A stretch of DNA of 64,000 nt from Cryptosporangium aurantiacum (GTDB lineage Bacteria > Actinomycetota > Actinomycetes > Mycobacteriales > Cryptosporangiaceae): positions 124,001 through 188,000 of the forward strand of contig NZ_FRCS01000005.1 of assembly GCF_900143005.1 (NCBI RefSeq), written 5' to 3'. A model generated the notes under the pieces. It was not told the DNA's origin. It did not search any database and worked only from the letters and a program-made list of their open reading frames with translations. The translations under genes and the position numbers were made by a program. This document shows positions 45,139 through 55,574 of the stretch, in pieces. Numbering within the stretch: position 1 is the stretch's first letter; each line of letters opens with the position of its first letter.

Positions 45139-45804
45139 TCAATCTTGAACGCGCACCGGGGCTGACGGGCCGGCCTCGACGCGGGTCGCGTGAGCGATCC
45201 CGTCCTCGATGGCGTCGAACGCCTCCGGAACGGAGGAGACGACCGTGAGCAGCGCGAGTGCTTCCGGGCGCACGAACCCGCGGCCGGCCAGGTCGGTGAG
45301 CCACCCGAGCAGGCCGTTGTAGAAGCCCTCGGGGTCGAGCAGCACGACGGGTTTCGCGTGCATGCCGAGCGACCGGGACGTCCAGACCTCGAACACCTCT
45401 TCGAGCGTGCCGATGCCGCCAGGGAGTCCGAGAAACGCGTCGGCGCGGTCGTCCATCGCGGCTTTGCGTTCCCGCATTCCGGTGGTGACGAGGAGTTCGT
45501 CGGAGTCGAAGTCGGCGATCTCCCGGCTGCTCAGCGCCTCGGGGATGACGCCGATCGTGCGCGCTCCCCCGGCACGGGCAGCGGCCGCGACCGCGCCCAT
45601 CATCGACACCCGGCCGCCGCCGGAGACCAGCTCGTGGCCGCGGCGGGCCAGCTCGGCGCCGACCTCGGCGGCGAGCGTGACGTAGTGCGGTTCGATCGAC
45701 GTGGAGGACGCGCAGTAGACGCAGACGGCCGACGAACTCTTTTCAACCTCGCGTCTTTCCGCAGGGTGAGCGCCGTCCGCAGAGGTCGGTCGAAAAGAAT
45801 TCAC
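45139..45804 (-). CDS. LOG-family (TIGR00730) nucleoside-5'-monophosphate phosphoribohydrolase
   Basis: A 221-residue Rossmann-fold LOG protein. Signatures: VCVYCASSTSI, LVSGGGRVSMMGAVAAAA and FLGLPGGIGTLEEVFEVWTS (PGG-x-GT-x2-E). The family releases free cytokinin-type bases from nucleotide monophosphates; many bacterial members instead act in nucleotide salvage. GTG 45804 has GGAGG 5 nt upstream. It begins immediately after the stop of a second LOG-like gene, so the two form an operon. Confidence 0.91.
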   Translation of the reverse strand: MNSFRPTSADGAHPAERREVEKSSSAVCVYCASSTSIEPHYVTLAAEVGAELARRGHELVSGGGRVSMMGAVAAAARAGGARTIGVIPEALSSREIADFDSDELLVTTGMRERKAAMDDRADAFLGLPGGIGTLEEVFEVWTSRSLGMHAKPVVLLDPEGFYNGLLGWLTDLAGRGFVRPEALALLTVVSSVPEAFDAIEDGIAHATRVEAGPSAPVRVQD

Positions 45805-46587
45805 CTACGCCTCCACTGGGGCGTCGTCGGCGCCGGTGGCCTGCTCGGTCGAGAGGTTCTCCGCGGACTGGACGGCAGCGACCGCCTCGTCGATGTCGTC
45901 GGTGAGCTGGATCAGTTCCAGGTCCTGCGCGGAGATCTTGCCGTCGGCGAGCATGCTCTCGCGCAGCCAGTCGACCAGGCCGCCCCAGTATTTGGTGCCG
46001 ATCAGGACGACCGGGAACCGGGTGACTTTGCGGGTCTGAACCAGCGTGAGGGCCTCGAACAGCTCGTCGAGGGTCCCGAAGCCGCCGGGGAGCACGCAGA
46101 ACGCCTGGGCGTACTTCACGAACATCGTCTTCCGGGCGAAGAAGTACCGGAAGTTGACGCCGACATCGACCCACTTGTTGAGTTCCTGCTCGAACGGCAG
46201 CTCGATGCCGAGGCCGACGCTCACTCCGCCCGCCGTGCTGGCGCCCTTGTTCGCGGCCTCCATCGTGCCGGGTCCGCCACCGGTGATCACCGCGAACCCG
46301 GCGCGGACGAGAGCCTGGCCCAGTTGCTCGGCGAGCAGGTAGTCGGGGTGGTCGACGGGGGTGCGGGCGGAGCCGAACACGCTCACCGCCGGCCCGAGCT
46401 CGGCGAGCGCGCCGAAGCCCTCCACGAACTCGCTCTGGATCCGGAGTACGCGCCACGTGTCCGAGTGGATGAAGTCCGCGCGGCCGCTCTTGTTGTCGAG
46501 CAGACGCTGGTCGGTGGTGCCCGTGGGGACCTGCCGACGGCGGAGCGTGACCCGGCCACGCTGACGTTCTGGTTGCGGCACGCTCAT
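45805..46587 (-). CDS. second LOG-family protein
   Basis: A 260-residue LOG-like protein. After about 65 residues of extra N-terminus come [37 protein letters not shown] and [23 protein letters not shown]. It differs from its neighbour in length and in the GGGPG-TME loop, so it is an ancient paralogue rather than a fresh duplicate. The function is presumed to be nucleotide monophosphate phosphoribohydrolase. ATG 46587 is chosen because the upstream frame lacks coding character. Confidence 0.9.
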   Translation of the reverse strand: MSVPQPERQRGRVTLRRRQVPTGTTDQRLLDNKSGRADFIHSDTWRVLRIQSEFVEGFGALAELGPAVSVFGSARTPVDHPDYLLAEQLGQALVRAGFAVITGGGPGTMEAANKGASTAGGVSVGLGIELPFEQELNKWVDVGVNFRYFFARKTMFVKYAQAFCVLPGGFGTLDELFEALTLVQTRKVTRFPVVLIGTKYWGGLVDWLRESMLADGKISAQDLELIQLTDDIDEAVAAVQSAENLSTEQATGADDAPVEA

Positions 46588-46618
46588 GCCGGTCACGGTA
46601 TCCCGCGAACTGCGAACG

Positions 46619-47680
46619 CTAACCGGCAGTGAGGTAGCGACGAAGTGCCGATGCGGCATCGGTGATCTTTCGGACGTCCACGTATTCACCGGCCTGGTGG
46701 GCCAGATTCGGGTCGCCAGGGCCGAAATTCACCGCGGGAATGCCCAGCGTCGCGAACCGAGCGACGTCGGTCCAGCCGAGCTTGGCCTGCACCGGCGCCT
46801 GGAGCGCTTCGACGAAGCGGGCAGCCGCCGGTTCGTTCAGGCCCGGCAGCGCGCCGGGCGCGGAGTCGGTGACCTCGACGGCGTAACCCTCGAACACCTC
46901 GCGGACGTGCTGCTCGGCGTCCTTCTCGGTGCGGTCGGGTGCGAACCGGAAGTTGACCGTGACATCACACCGGTCGGGGATGACGTTGCCCGCGACGCCG
47001 CCCTCGATGCGCACCGCGTTGAGGCCTTCGCGGTAAAGGCAGCCGTCGATGTCGACCTCTCTGGCCTGATAGGTGTTGAGCCGGTCGAGGATCTCGGCGG
47101 CACGGTGGATCGCGTTGACGCCGAACCAGCTGCGCGCGGAGTGGGCCCGCTTACCGTGGGTGGTGATCTTGGCTCGCAGCGTGCCCTGGCAACCGCCCTC
47201 GACCGTGCCGTCGGTGGGTTCGAGCAGCACCGCGAAGTCGGCGGCCAGCCAGTCCGGATGGTTGCGGCTCACCCGGCCGAGGCCGTTCTTGACCGCCTCG
47301 ACCTCCTCGTTGTCGTAACAGACGAGCGTGAGGTCGTAGGCGGGGTCGTCGATCGTCGCGGCGAGGTGGAGGAGAACGGCCAGGCCGCTCTTCATGTCGC
47401 TGGCCCCGCAGCCGTAGAGGAGGTCTCCGTCGCGGCGGGACGGGACGTTGTCGACGATCGGCACCGTGTCGAGGTGCCCGGCGAGGACGATACGGTGCTT
47501 TTTCCCGAGTTCCGTTCGGGCGACGATCGTGTCACCGTCGCGGGCGGTTCGGTAGTTTTTGAGGCCCTCGAGCGCGGTTTCGACCGCATCGGCGAGGGGT
47601 CCTTCGTCGCCGGAGACGGACGGGAAGTCGACCAGAGCTGTCGTGAGGGCGACCGGGTCGCCGGCGAGGTCCAACGGCAC
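46619..47680 (-). CDS. dapE: succinyl-diaminopimelate desuccinylase
   Basis: A 353-residue M20 metallo-hydrolase. Features: [11 protein letters not shown] (His/Asp metal site), [19 protein letters not shown] (bridging Asp), [14 protein letters not shown] (catalytic Glu-Glu) and [15 protein letters not shown]; the dimerisation domain begins [20 protein letters not shown]. It removes succinate from N-succinyl-LL-DAP in lysine/peptidoglycan synthesis. It is divergent from dapD with a 33-bp gap. Confidence 0.95.
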   Translation of the reverse strand: MPLDLAGDPVALTTALVDFPSVSGDEGPLADAVETALEGLKNYRTARDGDTIVARTELGKKHRIVLAGHLDTVPIVDNVPSRRDGDLLYGCGASDMKSGLAVLLHLAATIDDPAYDLTLVCYDNEEVEAVKNGLGRVSRNHPDWLAADFAVLLEPTDGTVEGGCQGTLRAKITTHGKRAHSARSWFGVNAIHRAAEILDRLNTYQAREVDIDGCLYREGLNAVRIEGGVAGNVIPDRCDVTVNFRFAPDRTEKDAEQHVREVFEGYAVEVTDSAPGALPGLNEPAAARFVEALQAPVQAKLGWTDVARFATLGIPAVNFGPGDPNLAHQAGEYVDVRKITDAASALRRYLTAG

Positions 47681-47713
47681 GGGCTCACAGTAGCTCTCGA
47701 TACTCTGAGGCCC

Positions 47714-48685
47714 GTGAGCATCTGGGGAGTAGGCCTTGCGACCGAGTTCGCCGGCCAGATTCTGGACGTGTGGTTTCCCACGGGGAAGTTGGGCCTGGGC
47801 GAACCCGGGGTATCAGAGTTGGCGCCCGGCGTCGCGCGGCTGGACAAGGCTCAGGGAGAGGCCGCACTCGGCTCCGAGTTGGCCAGTGCGGTTGGGCCGG
47901 ACCCGCTGCGCGGCGTCGAGGTCTTCGCGGTGTCGGTCGTCACCGACCTGGACGCGGCGCCGGTCGACGCCGCTGACGCGTACCTGCGCCTGCACCTGCT
48001 CTCGCACCGGGTCGTTCGTCCGCACGGCGTGAACCTGGACGGGATCTTCGGGGCGCTGGCGAACGTCGCGTGGACGTCGGCGGGCCCGGTGGCGGTTGCC
48101 GAGGTGGAATCCGTGCGCGCGCGGGCGCGGGCCGCGCGGACGCACTTCGAGGTGTACGGCGTCGACAAGTTCCCGCGGATGACCGACTACGTGGTGCCGT
48201 CCGGGGTCCGGATCGCCGATGCCGACCGGGTGCGGCTCGGGGCGCACCTCGCGTCCGGCACGACCGTGATGCACGAGGGCTTCGTCAACTTCAACGCCGG
48301 GACGCTCGGATCTTCGATGGTCGAAGGGCGGATTTCGGCCGGTGTGGTCGTGGGCGACGGCTCCGACGTCGGTGGTGGCGCGTCGATCATGGGGACGCTG
48401 TCCGGTGGCGGAAAGACCGTGATCTCGATCGGCGAGCGGTGCCTGCTGGGGGCGAACTCCGGGCTGGGCATTCCGCTCGGTGACGACTCGGTCGTCGAGG
48501 CGGGGGCGTACATCACCGCCGGGTCGAAGGTGACGCTGCCGGACGGGTCGGTGGTGAAGGCCGCTTCGCTGGCCGGCGCGGACGGGATCCTGTTCCGCCG
48601 TAACTCGGTGACCGGGGCGCTGGAGGCCGTACCGCGCGCCGGCCGGTCGTGGGGTGGCCTGAACGAGGCCCTGCACCAAAACTGA
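47714..48685 (+). CDS. dapD: tetrahydrodipicolinate N-succinyltransferase
   Basis: A 323-residue actinobacterial-type DapD. The N-terminal domain is followed by a left-handed beta-helix ([35 protein letters not shown] ... [34 protein letters not shown] ... [19 protein letters not shown]). It makes N-succinyl-2-amino-6-ketopimelate from tetrahydrodipicolinate and succinyl-CoA. GTG 47714 is chosen because upstream residues in this frame are antisense to dapE. dapE, dapD and dapC lie together. Confidence 0.95.
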   Translation: MSIWGVGLATEFAGQILDVWFPTGKLGLGEPGVSELAPGVARLDKAQGEAALGSELASAVGPDPLRGVEVFAVSVVTDLDAAPVDAADAYLRLHLLSHRVVRPHGVNLDGIFGALANVAWTSAGPVAVAEVESVRARARAARTHFEVYGVDKFPRMTDYVVPSGVRIADADRVRLGAHLASGTTVMHEGFVNFNAGTLGSSMVEGRISAGVVVGDGSDVGGGASIMGTLSGGGKTVISIGERCLLGANSGLGIPLGDDSVVEAGAYITAGSKVTLPDGSVVKAASLAGADGILFRRNSVTGALEAVPRAGRSWGGLNEALHQN

Positions 48686-48730
48686 CGCCGGGGGGCCGGG
48701 CTCGGCCCGGGTCTCGCGCTGGGTTGACGG

Positions 48731-48767
48731 GAAAGCGGGCTCTAACGGGTTGTTAGAGCCCGCTTTC
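48731..48767. terminator. perfect 16-bp hairpin between dapD and dapC
   Basis: GAAAGCGGGCTCTAAC / GTTAGAGCCCGCTTTC with a 5-nt loop (GGGTT). It lies between convergent genes; TTTC ends the right arm and GAAA the left, giving a short U-tract in both directions. Confidence 0.88.
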
Positions 48768-48787
48768 GCGTCGTGTGGCGCGGGGGC

Positions 48788-49873
48788 CTACGCGCTGAGG
48801 CGCTTGACCGCGGCGGCGACGCGTTCGTCGGTGGCGGTGAGGGCCACCCGCACGTGCCGCGCACCGGCCGGCCCGTAGAACTCGCCGGGCGCCACGAGGA
48901 TCCCGCGGTCGGCGAGCCACTCCACGGTGTCCCAGCACGGCTCGTCCCGGGTCGCCCACAGGTACAGCCCGGCCTCCGAGTGGTCGATCCGGAAACCGGC
49001 GCTCTCCAGCGCCTCGCGCAACGCCGTCCGGCGCAGCGCGTACCGGTCCCGCTGCTCCCGCACGTGCTCGGTATCGCCCAGGGCGGCCGCCATCGCGGCC
49101 TGCACCGGCTCCGGCACGATCATCCCGGCGTGCTTGCGCACCGCCAGCAGCTCGCCGACGATCGCCGGGTCACCGGCGACGAACCCGGCCCGGTACCCGG
49201 CGAGGTTCGAGCGCTTCGACAGCGAGTGCACCGCGAGCAGCCCGGTGACGTCCCCGTCGCTCACCTCGTCGGAGAGCACCGAGACCGGCTCGACGTCCCA
49301 GCCGAGCTCCAGGTAGCACTCGTCGGAGACGACCACGGTCCCGCGCTCCCGCGCCCAGGCCACGACCTTGCGCAGGTGCGGGACGCCGAGCACGCGCCCG
49401 GTCGGGTTCGACGGCGAGTTCACCCAGATCGCGGCGGGGCGGCCCGGCCCCGCGGCGACCACGGCGTCCGACCGGAGGCCGGCCGCACCGGCCAGCCGGA
49501 TCCCGACGTCGTACGTGGGATAGGCCAGCTCCGGGAAGAGCACGGTGTCGGACGGACCGAGCCCGAGCAGCGTCGGGAGCCAGGCGACCAGCTCCTTCGA
49601 GCCGATCGTCGGCAGAACCCCGACCGTCGCGGTGCAGTGGAGCCGGTCGGCGACCCACTGCTGCACCGCACCGCGGAGCGCCGAGTTACCAGCGGTCAGC
49701 GGGTACCCCGGCGCGTCCGCAGTGGCCACCAGCGCTTCCCGCACCACCGCAGGCGTCGGGTCGACCGGCGTCCCGACCGAGAGATCGACGACGCCGTCCG
49801 GATGCCGGCGCGCCCGGTCTCCGAACGGCGCCAGCGTGTCCCAGGGAAAGTCCGGTAGATCGTGCGGGGTCAG
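48788..49873 (-). CDS. dapC: N-succinyldiaminopimelate aminotransferase, apparent CTG start
   Basis: A 361-residue class I PLP aminotransferase. NSPSNPTGRVLG, SDECYLELGW and SLSKRSNLAGYRAGF (PLP Lys in SKRS) identify it, with the C-terminal Arg in HVRVALTA. The usual DapC N-terminus LPDFPWDTLAPF ... VVDLSVGTPVDPTP is present in frame, but the only start codon that includes it is CTG 49873, as an in-frame TGA lies two codons before. A GGAGG is 7 nt upstream and CTGA overlaps the fdxC stop. The first GTG in frame (49747) would remove the conserved 42 residues. Confidence 0.9.
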   Translation of the reverse strand: MTPHDLPDFPWDTLAPFGDRARRHPDGVVDLSVGTPVDPTPAVVREALVATADAPGYPLTAGNSALRGAVQQWVADRLHCTATVGVLPTIGSKELVAWLPTLLGLGPSDTVLFPELAYPTYDVGIRLAGAAGLRSDAVVAAGPGRPAAIWVNSPSNPTGRVLGVPHLRKVVAWARERGTVVVSDECYLELGWDVEPVSVLSDEVSDGDVTGLLAVHSLSKRSNLAGYRAGFVAGDPAIVGELLAVRKHAGMIVPEPVQAAMAAALGDTEHVREQRDRYALRRTALREALESAGFRIDHSEAGLYLWATRDEPCWDTVEWLADRGILVAPGEFYGPAGARHVRVALTATDERVAAAVKRLSA

Positions 49874-50196
49874 TGCTCACCCTCCTGCGGCGGGAGTGCG
49901 GCGACCAGCGGAGCGTCGTGCTTGATCAGCCCGAGCTTGGATGCACCACCGGGCGAACCGATCTCGTCGAAGAAGACGACGTTCGCGTTGTAGTACTCGC
50001 GCCACTCTTCCTTCACGTCGTCCTCGTAGAAGATCGCCTCGACCGGGCACACCGGCTCACAGGCACCGCAGTCGACGCACTCGTCGGGGTGGATGTAGAG
50101 CATCCGCTCCCCCTCGTAGATGCAGTCGACGGGGCACTCCTCGATGCACGCCTTGTCCTTGACATCGACGCAGGGCTCGGCGATGACGTACGTCAC
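49870..50196 (-). CDS. fdxC: 7Fe-type ferredoxin
   Basis: A 108-residue ferredoxin. The N-terminal cluster site is PCVDVKDKACIEECPVDCIY (typical of a 3Fe-4S set) and the second is ECVDCGACEPVCPVEAIFYED (C-x2-C-x2-C-x3-CP). The C-terminal WREYYNANVVFFDEIGSPGGA is typical of actinobacterial FdxC. A soluble electron carrier. Its stop overlaps the CTG of dapC, so expression is linked; this pairing is also found in mycobacteria. Confidence 0.95.
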   Translation of the reverse strand: MTYVIAEPCVDVKDKACIEECPVDCIYEGERMLYIHPDECVDCGACEPVCPVEAIFYEDDVKEEWREYYNANVVFFDEIGSPGGASKLGLIKHDAPLVAALPPQEGEH

Positions 50197-50324
50197 GTAG
50201 GTAGTCCTTCCAGGCGCGGTGGCGGCTTCGCCTTCGATCTGTGCAGGCTCAACGACAGACGAGGTACCGCCTTAGCGGTATCTAGTATCACTGGCTGCAG
50301 CTCGGAGATGCAGAGGTGGGTCAG

Positions 50325-51290
50325 ATGTCGCTCAGCCCCACGGACGTCGGCCACCGTGTCGTCGTGCGAAGGGTCCTCGGCGACCCCGATGCCGTTCGAC
50401 CGCAGTACGGCGACGTTCTCGGGGAGCTTATCGAGCTGGACGCCGAACGCCAGCGCGTAGTGGTGAGAACCGCAACCGGGGACACGGTCGCGGTGGCCGT
50501 CGCGGACGTCGTCGCGGCGAAGCGGATCCCGCCCCGGCCGCCCGGTTCGCTGCCGGTCGCGGATCTGGAGCTGGAGCGGATCGCCGCGCTGGGCTGGCGC
50601 GGGCTGGACACCGCGACGCTGGGCGACTGGCAGCTGCGGGCGGCAGGCGGGTGGACCGGACGGGCGAACTCCGTGCTGCCGCTGGGCGACCCGGGGATGC
50701 CGCTGGACGCCGCGCTGGACGTCGTCCGGGATTGGTACTCCGCCCGCGACCTGCCGCCGACGGTCCAGCTGCCGCTGCCCGCGTGCGACGAGCTGCGCCG
50801 CGCGCTGGAGGAGCGGGGCTGGTCGGATCGGTGGGGTGCGCTGGTGCTGGTGGCGAGCGTCCGGGCGCTGCGGGCGGCGCGCCTGGCGGTGCCGGGGCTG
50901 CCGCCGGTGACCGTCGCCGCGGAGCCCGACGACGCCTGGCTGGCCGCGTACCACTACCGGGGAGACGCGCTCCCCGCGGTGGCTCTGGACGTGCTGCGGA
51001 ACGCCGCCGCACCGGGGTTCGCCGCCGTGCGGCTGGACGGCGTGCCGGTGGCGATCTGCCGCCTCGTGGTCGACGAGGGGTGGATGGGAATCACCGCGCT
51101 CGAGGTCGACCCGGCGCACCGTCGGCGCGGGCTGGCCACGCACCTGCTGGCGGGCACCGTCGAGTACGCCGCCGGGCAGGGCGCGCGTGGCGTCTACCTG
51201 CAGGTGGACTCCGACAACACCGGGGCGGTCGCGATGTACGAAAAGCTCGGCTTCCGCCACCACCACACCTACCGGTATTACCGGCCTTAG
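50325..51290 (+). CDS. GNAT acetyltransferase
   Basis: A 321-residue protein. The N-terminal half (residues 1 to about 190) has an SH3-like strand region (GHRVVVRRVLGDPDAVRPQYGD) and an unassigned domain. The C-terminal GNAT domain shows MGITALEVDPAHRRRGLATHLLAGTVEYA (acetyl-CoA loop R-R-x-G-L-A) and YLQVDSDNTGAVAMYEKLGFR. The substrate is unknown. ATG 50325 has GAGG 8 nt upstream; GTG 50316 is possible. The TAG stop opens a palindromic element (51288). Confidence 0.86.
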   Translation: MSLSPTDVGHRVVVRRVLGDPDAVRPQYGDVLGELIELDAERQRVVVRTATGDTVAVAVADVVAAKRIPPRPPGSLPVADLELERIAALGWRGLDTATLGDWQLRAAGGWTGRANSVLPLGDPGMPLDAALDVVRDWYSARDLPPTVQLPLPACDELRRALEERGWSDRWGALVLVASVRALRAARLAVPGLPPVTVAAEPDDAWLAAYHYRGDALPAVALDVLRNAAAPGFAAVRLDGVPVAICRLVVDEGWMGITALEVDPAHRRRGLATHLLAGTVEYAAGQGARGVYLQVDSDNTGAVAMYEKLGFRHHHTYRYYRP

Positions 51291-51356
51291 TGGGCGGCCC
51301 GCCGAGGGGCGAGCCTGACGCGGACGCCAGCCTCGTCCTCGGCGGGCTCCAGGTTC
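51288..51356 (+). repeat. stop-codon-anchored palindromic element, copy C
   Basis: Begins with the TAG stop of the GNAT gene, continues TGGGCGGCCCGCCGAGG and ends CCTCGGCGGGCTCCAGGTTC. The 11-bp arms 51297-51307 and 51337-51347 are perfectly complementary and their sequence differs from copy A (CCGAGG versus GTCAGG). The interior is short, so it is a compact hairpin of about 50 nt. Confidence 0.85.
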
Positions 51357-51383
51357 AAACCCCAGAGCGTGCCTAGGCGCTTC

Positions 51384-51899
51384 TCAGCGCTTGGCGGAGG
51401 GGCGCTTTTTGGCGCCCTGGGTCCTTTTTCCCGGCTTGGTGGGCTGGGCCTTTTTCGCGGGGAGTTTCACCTGGGACGCGTAGGCGCCCCAGGCGCGGCT
51501 CTTCGGGTCCAGTCCGAACGCGACCGCGAGCAGCACGCCGATCGCGCCGCCGACGATCAGCGCGCCGACGCACACCAGCAGCTGAATGATCCACTGCCCG
51601 GCACCCGACCCGAACGGTGTGCCGCCGGAGACGAACGGCCCGACGAGCGTCACCAGCAGCGACGCGAACAGGATGTCGAAGAACAGATCACCGGCCGTGA
51701 CCGACGGCAGGTACCGCCGGGACGTCAGGAACCCGGCCACCGCCACCACGAGCCCCATCGCCACCAGCGAGCTCAGCGCGGTCGTGAACTCCACGTCCTC
51801 GCTGGCGCCGCTCGCGATCCGCAGCACCAATCGCGCGGCGAAGTTCACCACGACCAGCGTCGCGACGACCACCCCGACCCGGGCCCACCTGTTACGCAC
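51384..51899 (-). CDS. multi-pass membrane protein with basic tail
   Basis: A 171-residue membrane protein of unknown family with about four hydrophobic helices (residues about 8-28, 40-62, 75-92 and 105-130), ending in a Lys/Pro/Arg-rich tail (PAKKAQPTKPGKRTQGAKKR). It starts with GTG. It follows, but is not coupled to, the mshB operon on the same strand. Confidence 0.75.
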   Translation of the reverse strand: MRNRWARVGVVVATLVVVNFAARLVLRIASGASEDVEFTTALSSLVAMGLVVAVAGFLTSRRYLPSVTAGDLFFDILFASLLVTLVGPFVSGGTPFGSGAGQWIIQLLVCVGALIVGGAIGVLLAVAFGLDPKSRAWGAYASQVKLPAKKAQPTKPGKRTQGAKKRPSAKR

Positions 51900-51964
51900 T
51901 TCCGACCTCCCACGATGCCGTACCGCCGGAACGGTAGGACATCACCGCACCACGCCGGGCGGCT

Positions 51965-52375
51965 TTACCCAAGTGACCGTCGCGGTCTCGACACCGACAT
52001 GGTCACGGCCACGGTCCCGACGATCGCCATCAGTCCGAGCAGCAGGACGCCGTAGCCGACCCAGGTTCCCGGCACCACGACGTCACCCTCCGAGGTGCGC
52101 GACGAGAGCGGCCACAGCACCAGGAAGAACGCGACCGCCGGGATCGCGGTGGCGCCGGCGACCCCGGATCCGTACCGGGTGATCGCCACGCCGAGGACCA
52201 CGCCGATCACGACGATCGCCCAGCTGATCGGGATCAGCTGGGCACCGATCCGAAACGGCGTCAGGAACGCGGCGATCACTTCGCTCGTCACCGTGATCAC
52301 TGTGCCGACCAGCACCGCGGCGATGCGCAGCGCCCATTCAGCGGGAGGGGTTGTCACCTCGCGGAGAGTACTCAC
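51965..52375 (-). CDS. small membrane protein coupled to mshB
   Basis: A 136-residue protein with four hydrophobic helices ([73 protein letters not shown]). GTG 52375 overlaps the mshB stop as GTGA. A comparable gene follows mshB in mycobacteria (Rv1171, from memory). Function unknown. Confidence 0.8.
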   Translation of the reverse strand: MSTLREVTTPPAEWALRIAAVLVGTVITVTSEVIAAFLTPFRIGAQLIPISWAIVVIGVVLGVAITRYGSGVAGATAIPAVAFFLVLWPLSSRTSEGDVVVPGTWVGYGVLLLGLMAIVGTVAVTMSVSRPRRSLG

Positions 52376-53229
52376 AGGCCCGCGAACAGATCGTCCTCCC
52401 ACCCGTTCGGATCGATGCTCGGACCGGCCTGGCCCACTGCCCGGATGTAGTACTCGATCCCGACCGGCTCGACACCGAGGTTCTCGGCGAGCACGTGCAG
52501 CCACGTGCCGGGGTCGACCTGGGTGGCGTGGGCGCGCATCGCGGCCCGCTTCGCCTCGGCGTACGCGGACGCGTCGATCCGCGCGCCGAGTTTCTCGTCG
52601 GGGGTGACGAACGGCAGCGCGTCGACGTTCCGCTCGCCGGCGAACGGGTTCTCCGCCGACGTCGCGAAGGCCTCGATGCCGCGAGCCAGCAGCGAACGGG
52701 GCTCGCTCGGCCAGTAGACCTTCGCGACGCGCCAGTCGTCGGCAGCGATCTCGATCGCGCGCATCGTCACGCGGTGTGCCTGGATGTGGTCCGGGTGGCC
52801 GTACAGGCCGTCCGGGTCGTACGTGATGACGACCTGCGGCCGCACCTCGCGGATCACCGCGGCCAGCCAGGCACCGGCCTCGTCGACCGAAGCGCGCCAG
52901 AACGCCCGCGGGTGGTCGTTCTGCGGGGTGCCGATCATGCCGCTGTCGCGGTAGCGGCCCGCGCCGCCGAGAAACCGCTGGTCGGTGACGCCGAGCGCGG
53001 CCATCGCCTGCGCGAGTTCCCCGATCCGGTAACCGCCCAGCTGATCCGCCCGGTCCGCCGCGAGCCCGGCCAGGGCCGGCACCAGGATCTCGCCCTCCTC
53101 GCCGAGCGTGCAGGTGACGAGCGTGACGTGCGCGCCCTCGGCCGCGTACCGGGCCATCGTCGCGCCGGTGGTGATCGTCTCGTCGTCCGGGTGCGCGTGT
53201 ACCAGCAGTAGTCGGCGGCTTGCGGTCAT
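52372..53229 (-). CDS. mshB: mycothiol biosynthesis deacetylase MshB
   Basis: A 285-residue LmbE-type zinc deacetylase. Signatures: [23 protein letters not shown] (HPDD zinc motif), [13 protein letters not shown], and [19 protein letters not shown] (H-x2-H zinc ligand). It deacetylates GlcNAc-inositol in mycothiol synthesis, a marker of actinobacteria. ATG 53229 has GGAG 8 nt upstream. The membrane protein after it is coupled. Confidence 0.95.
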   Translation of the reverse strand: MTASRRLLLVHAHPDDETITTGATMARYAAEGAHVTLVTCTLGEEGEILVPALAGLAADRADQLGGYRIGELAQAMAALGVTDQRFLGGAGRYRDSGMIGTPQNDHPRAFWRASVDEAGAWLAAVIREVRPQVVITYDPDGLYGHPDHIQAHRVTMRAIEIAADDWRVAKVYWPSEPRSLLARGIEAFATSAENPFAGERNVDALPFVTPDEKLGARIDASAYAEAKRAAMRAHATQVDPGTWLHVLAENLGVEPVGIEYYIRAVGQAGPSIDPNGWEDDLFAGL

Positions 53230-53368
53230 GAGGTCGACTCCGGAGTGAGCATCGTAGGGAGCCCTAGCGACCGAGGAGCGGAGCAGTGGAGTCGGCCGGG
53301 GCACACAGCCATGTTTCCAGCGTAAAGGCGGGCGCCGGGCCGACCCGAGGCCCGAATGGCAGGATGGC

Positions 53369-55495
53369 ATGGTGAGTTCGAGCACCGTCGAGACCGATCC
53401 GGGCACGTCGTTCCCTCGGCTGGCCGCCCGGACCCGCACCTTCACCCTCGGGGCACCGCGCACCGTCGCCGTGTCCGCCGACGGGGAACGGGTCGTCTTC
53501 CTCCGATCGTCCGGCCCGACCGACCCCGTGCACGCGCTCTGGGTGCTCGACGTCGGGAGCAGCACCGAGCGGATCGTCGCCGACCCACGCGTCCTCCGCG
53601 ACACCGACGAGGAGAACCTCTCGCCGGAGGAGAAGGCGCTCCGCGAGCGTCGCCGGGAGGCCGGCGGCGGCATCGTGTCCTACGCCACCGACGAGGACAC
53701 CCGGATCGCGGTGTTCACGCTCGGCGGGAAGCTGTTCCGGATCGGGTTGCTGCCCGGCGACGACCCGACGCCGATCGAGCTGCCGGTCGCCGGTCCGGTC
53801 CTCGACCCGCGTCCCTCACCGACCGGCGAGCGCGTCGCGTACGTCACCGGCGGCGCACTGCACCTGGTGGAGCGGATCGGCGAGGGCTGGGCGGACCGCA
53901 CGCTGGTCGCCGAGGACGGCGTCACCTGGGGCGTCGCGGAGTTCGCCGCCGCCGAGGAGATGAACCGGTTCCGGGGTTACTGGTGGTCACCGGACTCCGA
54001 GCGCCTGCTCGCCGCCCGGGTCGACGAGTCGCCGGTGCGGGTCTGGTACATCGCCGACCCGGCCCAGCCGGGGCAGGAGCCGAACACGATCCGCTATCCC
54101 GCGGCCGGAAGCCCGAACGCGCTGGTCAGCCTGCACATCCTGCCGGTGTCGGGCGAGGCACCGCGGCTCGATCTGGCCTGGGACGCGGACGCGTACCCCT
54201 ACCTGGTCACCGCCGGGTGGGACGACAGCGGCTGCCCGCTGTTCACGGTGATGGACCGCAGGCAGACGAAGGCCCTGGTGCTCGGCGCCGATCCCGACAC
54301 CGGTGAGCTGACCACGCACACCGAGGCCACGGGTTCCCCGTGGCTGGAGGTCCTGCCGGGTACCCCGGCGTTGCTGGGTGACGGCCGGCTGGTGCTGGGT
54401 TCCGACGAGGGGGACGCTCGGCGGCTGGTCGTCGGCGGTGTAGTGGCCACCCCGACGAGCCTGTACGTGCGGCGGTTCCTCGGCCAGGAGAACGACGAAC
54501 TGGTCGTCGAGGGCACCGAGGACGCGCCGGAGCAGAACCACGTCTACCGGGTCGGCGCGGACGGCACCGCGCGGCGCGTCACCGAGGGCGTGGGGTGGTT
54601 CAGCGGCGTCTCCGGCGGCGAGACCCGGGTGGAGATCCGGCGGACGCTCGGGACGACCGGCGTGACGTACGTCGTCCACCGCGGCGGTCAGCCCGCCCAC
54701 ACACTCGAATCGTCCGCAGCCGCACCACCGTTCCTGGGGGCGCCCACGCTGAGCCGGGTGACCGACCGTCGGCTACCCGCCGCCGTGCTCTACCCGCGCG
54801 ATCACGTCCCCGGCACTCGCCTGCCCGTCCTCATGGACCCATACGGCGGCCCGCACCACCAGGAGGTGATGGCCGCCGGGACGATGTGGCTGGAGCCGCA
54901 GTGGTGGGCGGATCAGGGCTTCGCGGTGGTCGTCATCGACGGTCGCGGGACGCCCGGCGTCGCACCGTCGTTCGAGCACGCGATCCGTCTCGACCTCGCC
55001 GGGCCCGTGCTGGACGACCAGGCCGACGGGCTGCTCGCGCTCGCGAAGGAGCACCCCGATCTCGACCTCGGACGGGTCGGGATCCGCGGTTGGTCGTTCG
55101 GGGGGTACTTGGCCGCGCTGGCGGTGTTGCGGCGTCCGGACGTGTTCCACGCCGGAATCGCGGGGGCGCCGGTGACGGACTGGGCCCTCTACGACACGTT
55201 CTACACCGAGCGGTACCTCGGGCTGCCGGACGAACAGCCGGACGCCTACCGTCGTTCCTCGCTGATCGAGGACGCCGGAAAGCTCGCCCGGCCGCTCATG
55301 ATCGTGCACGGCCTCGCGGACGACAACGTCGTCGCCGCGCACACGTTGCAGCTGTCGTCCGCGCTGCTGGCCGCGGGACGCCCGCACGAGGTGCTCCCGC
55401 TGACCGGCATCACCCACATGGCAACGAACGAGACCGTCAAGGAGAACCTGCTGCTCCTCCAGCTCGACTTCCTCCGCCGCTCACTCGCCCTGTGA
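53369..55495 (+). CDS. S9-family prolyl oligopeptidase (DPP4-like)
   Basis: A 708-residue serine peptidase. The N-terminal beta-propeller (residues about 15-430) is followed by an alpha/beta hydrolase domain with [16 protein letters not shown] (nucleophile Ser in G-x-S-x-GG), an acid region near [14 protein letters not shown] and catalytic His in [10 protein letters not shown]. No secretion signal, so probably cytosolic processing of peptides. It is divergent from mshB and convergent with the peptide ABC transporter operon, which could supply its substrates. Confidence 0.93.
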   Translation: MVSSSTVETDPGTSFPRLAARTRTFTLGAPRTVAVSADGERVVFLRSSGPTDPVHALWVLDVGSSTERIVADPRVLRDTDEENLSPEEKALRERRREAGGGIVSYATDEDTRIAVFTLGGKLFRIGLLPGDDPTPIELPVAGPVLDPRPSPTGERVAYVTGGALHLVERIGEGWADRTLVAEDGVTWGVAEFAAAEEMNRFRGYWWSPDSERLLAARVDESPVRVWYIADPAQPGQEPNTIRYPAAGSPNALVSLHILPVSGEAPRLDLAWDADAYPYLVTAGWDDSGCPLFTVMDRRQTKALVLGADPDTGELTTHTEATGSPWLEVLPGTPALLGDGRLVLGSDEGDARRLVVGGVVATPTSLYVRRFLGQENDELVVEGTEDAPEQNHVYRVGADGTARRVTEGVGWFSGVSGGETRVEIRRTLGTTGVTYVVHRGGQPAHTLESSAAAPPFLGAPTLSRVTDRRLPAAVLYPRDHVPGTRLPVLMDPYGGPHHQEVMAAGTMWLEPQWWADQGFAVVVIDGRGTPGVAPSFEHAIRLDLAGPVLDDQADGLLALAKEHPDLDLGRVGIRGWSFGGYLAALAVLRRPDVFHAGIAGAPVTDWALYDTFYTERYLGLPDEQPDAYRRSSLIEDAGKLARPLMIVHGLADDNVVAAHTLQLSSALLAAGRPHEVLPLTGITHMATNETVKENLLLLQLDFLRRSLAL

Positions 55496-55574
55496 CGCGG
55501 CGGACGGCGGCTCGCGGCAAAGCGTCCGCGAAGCGCAGTTGCCGTTGAAGCGCCGCCAGGCGCTCGCATTGTCT

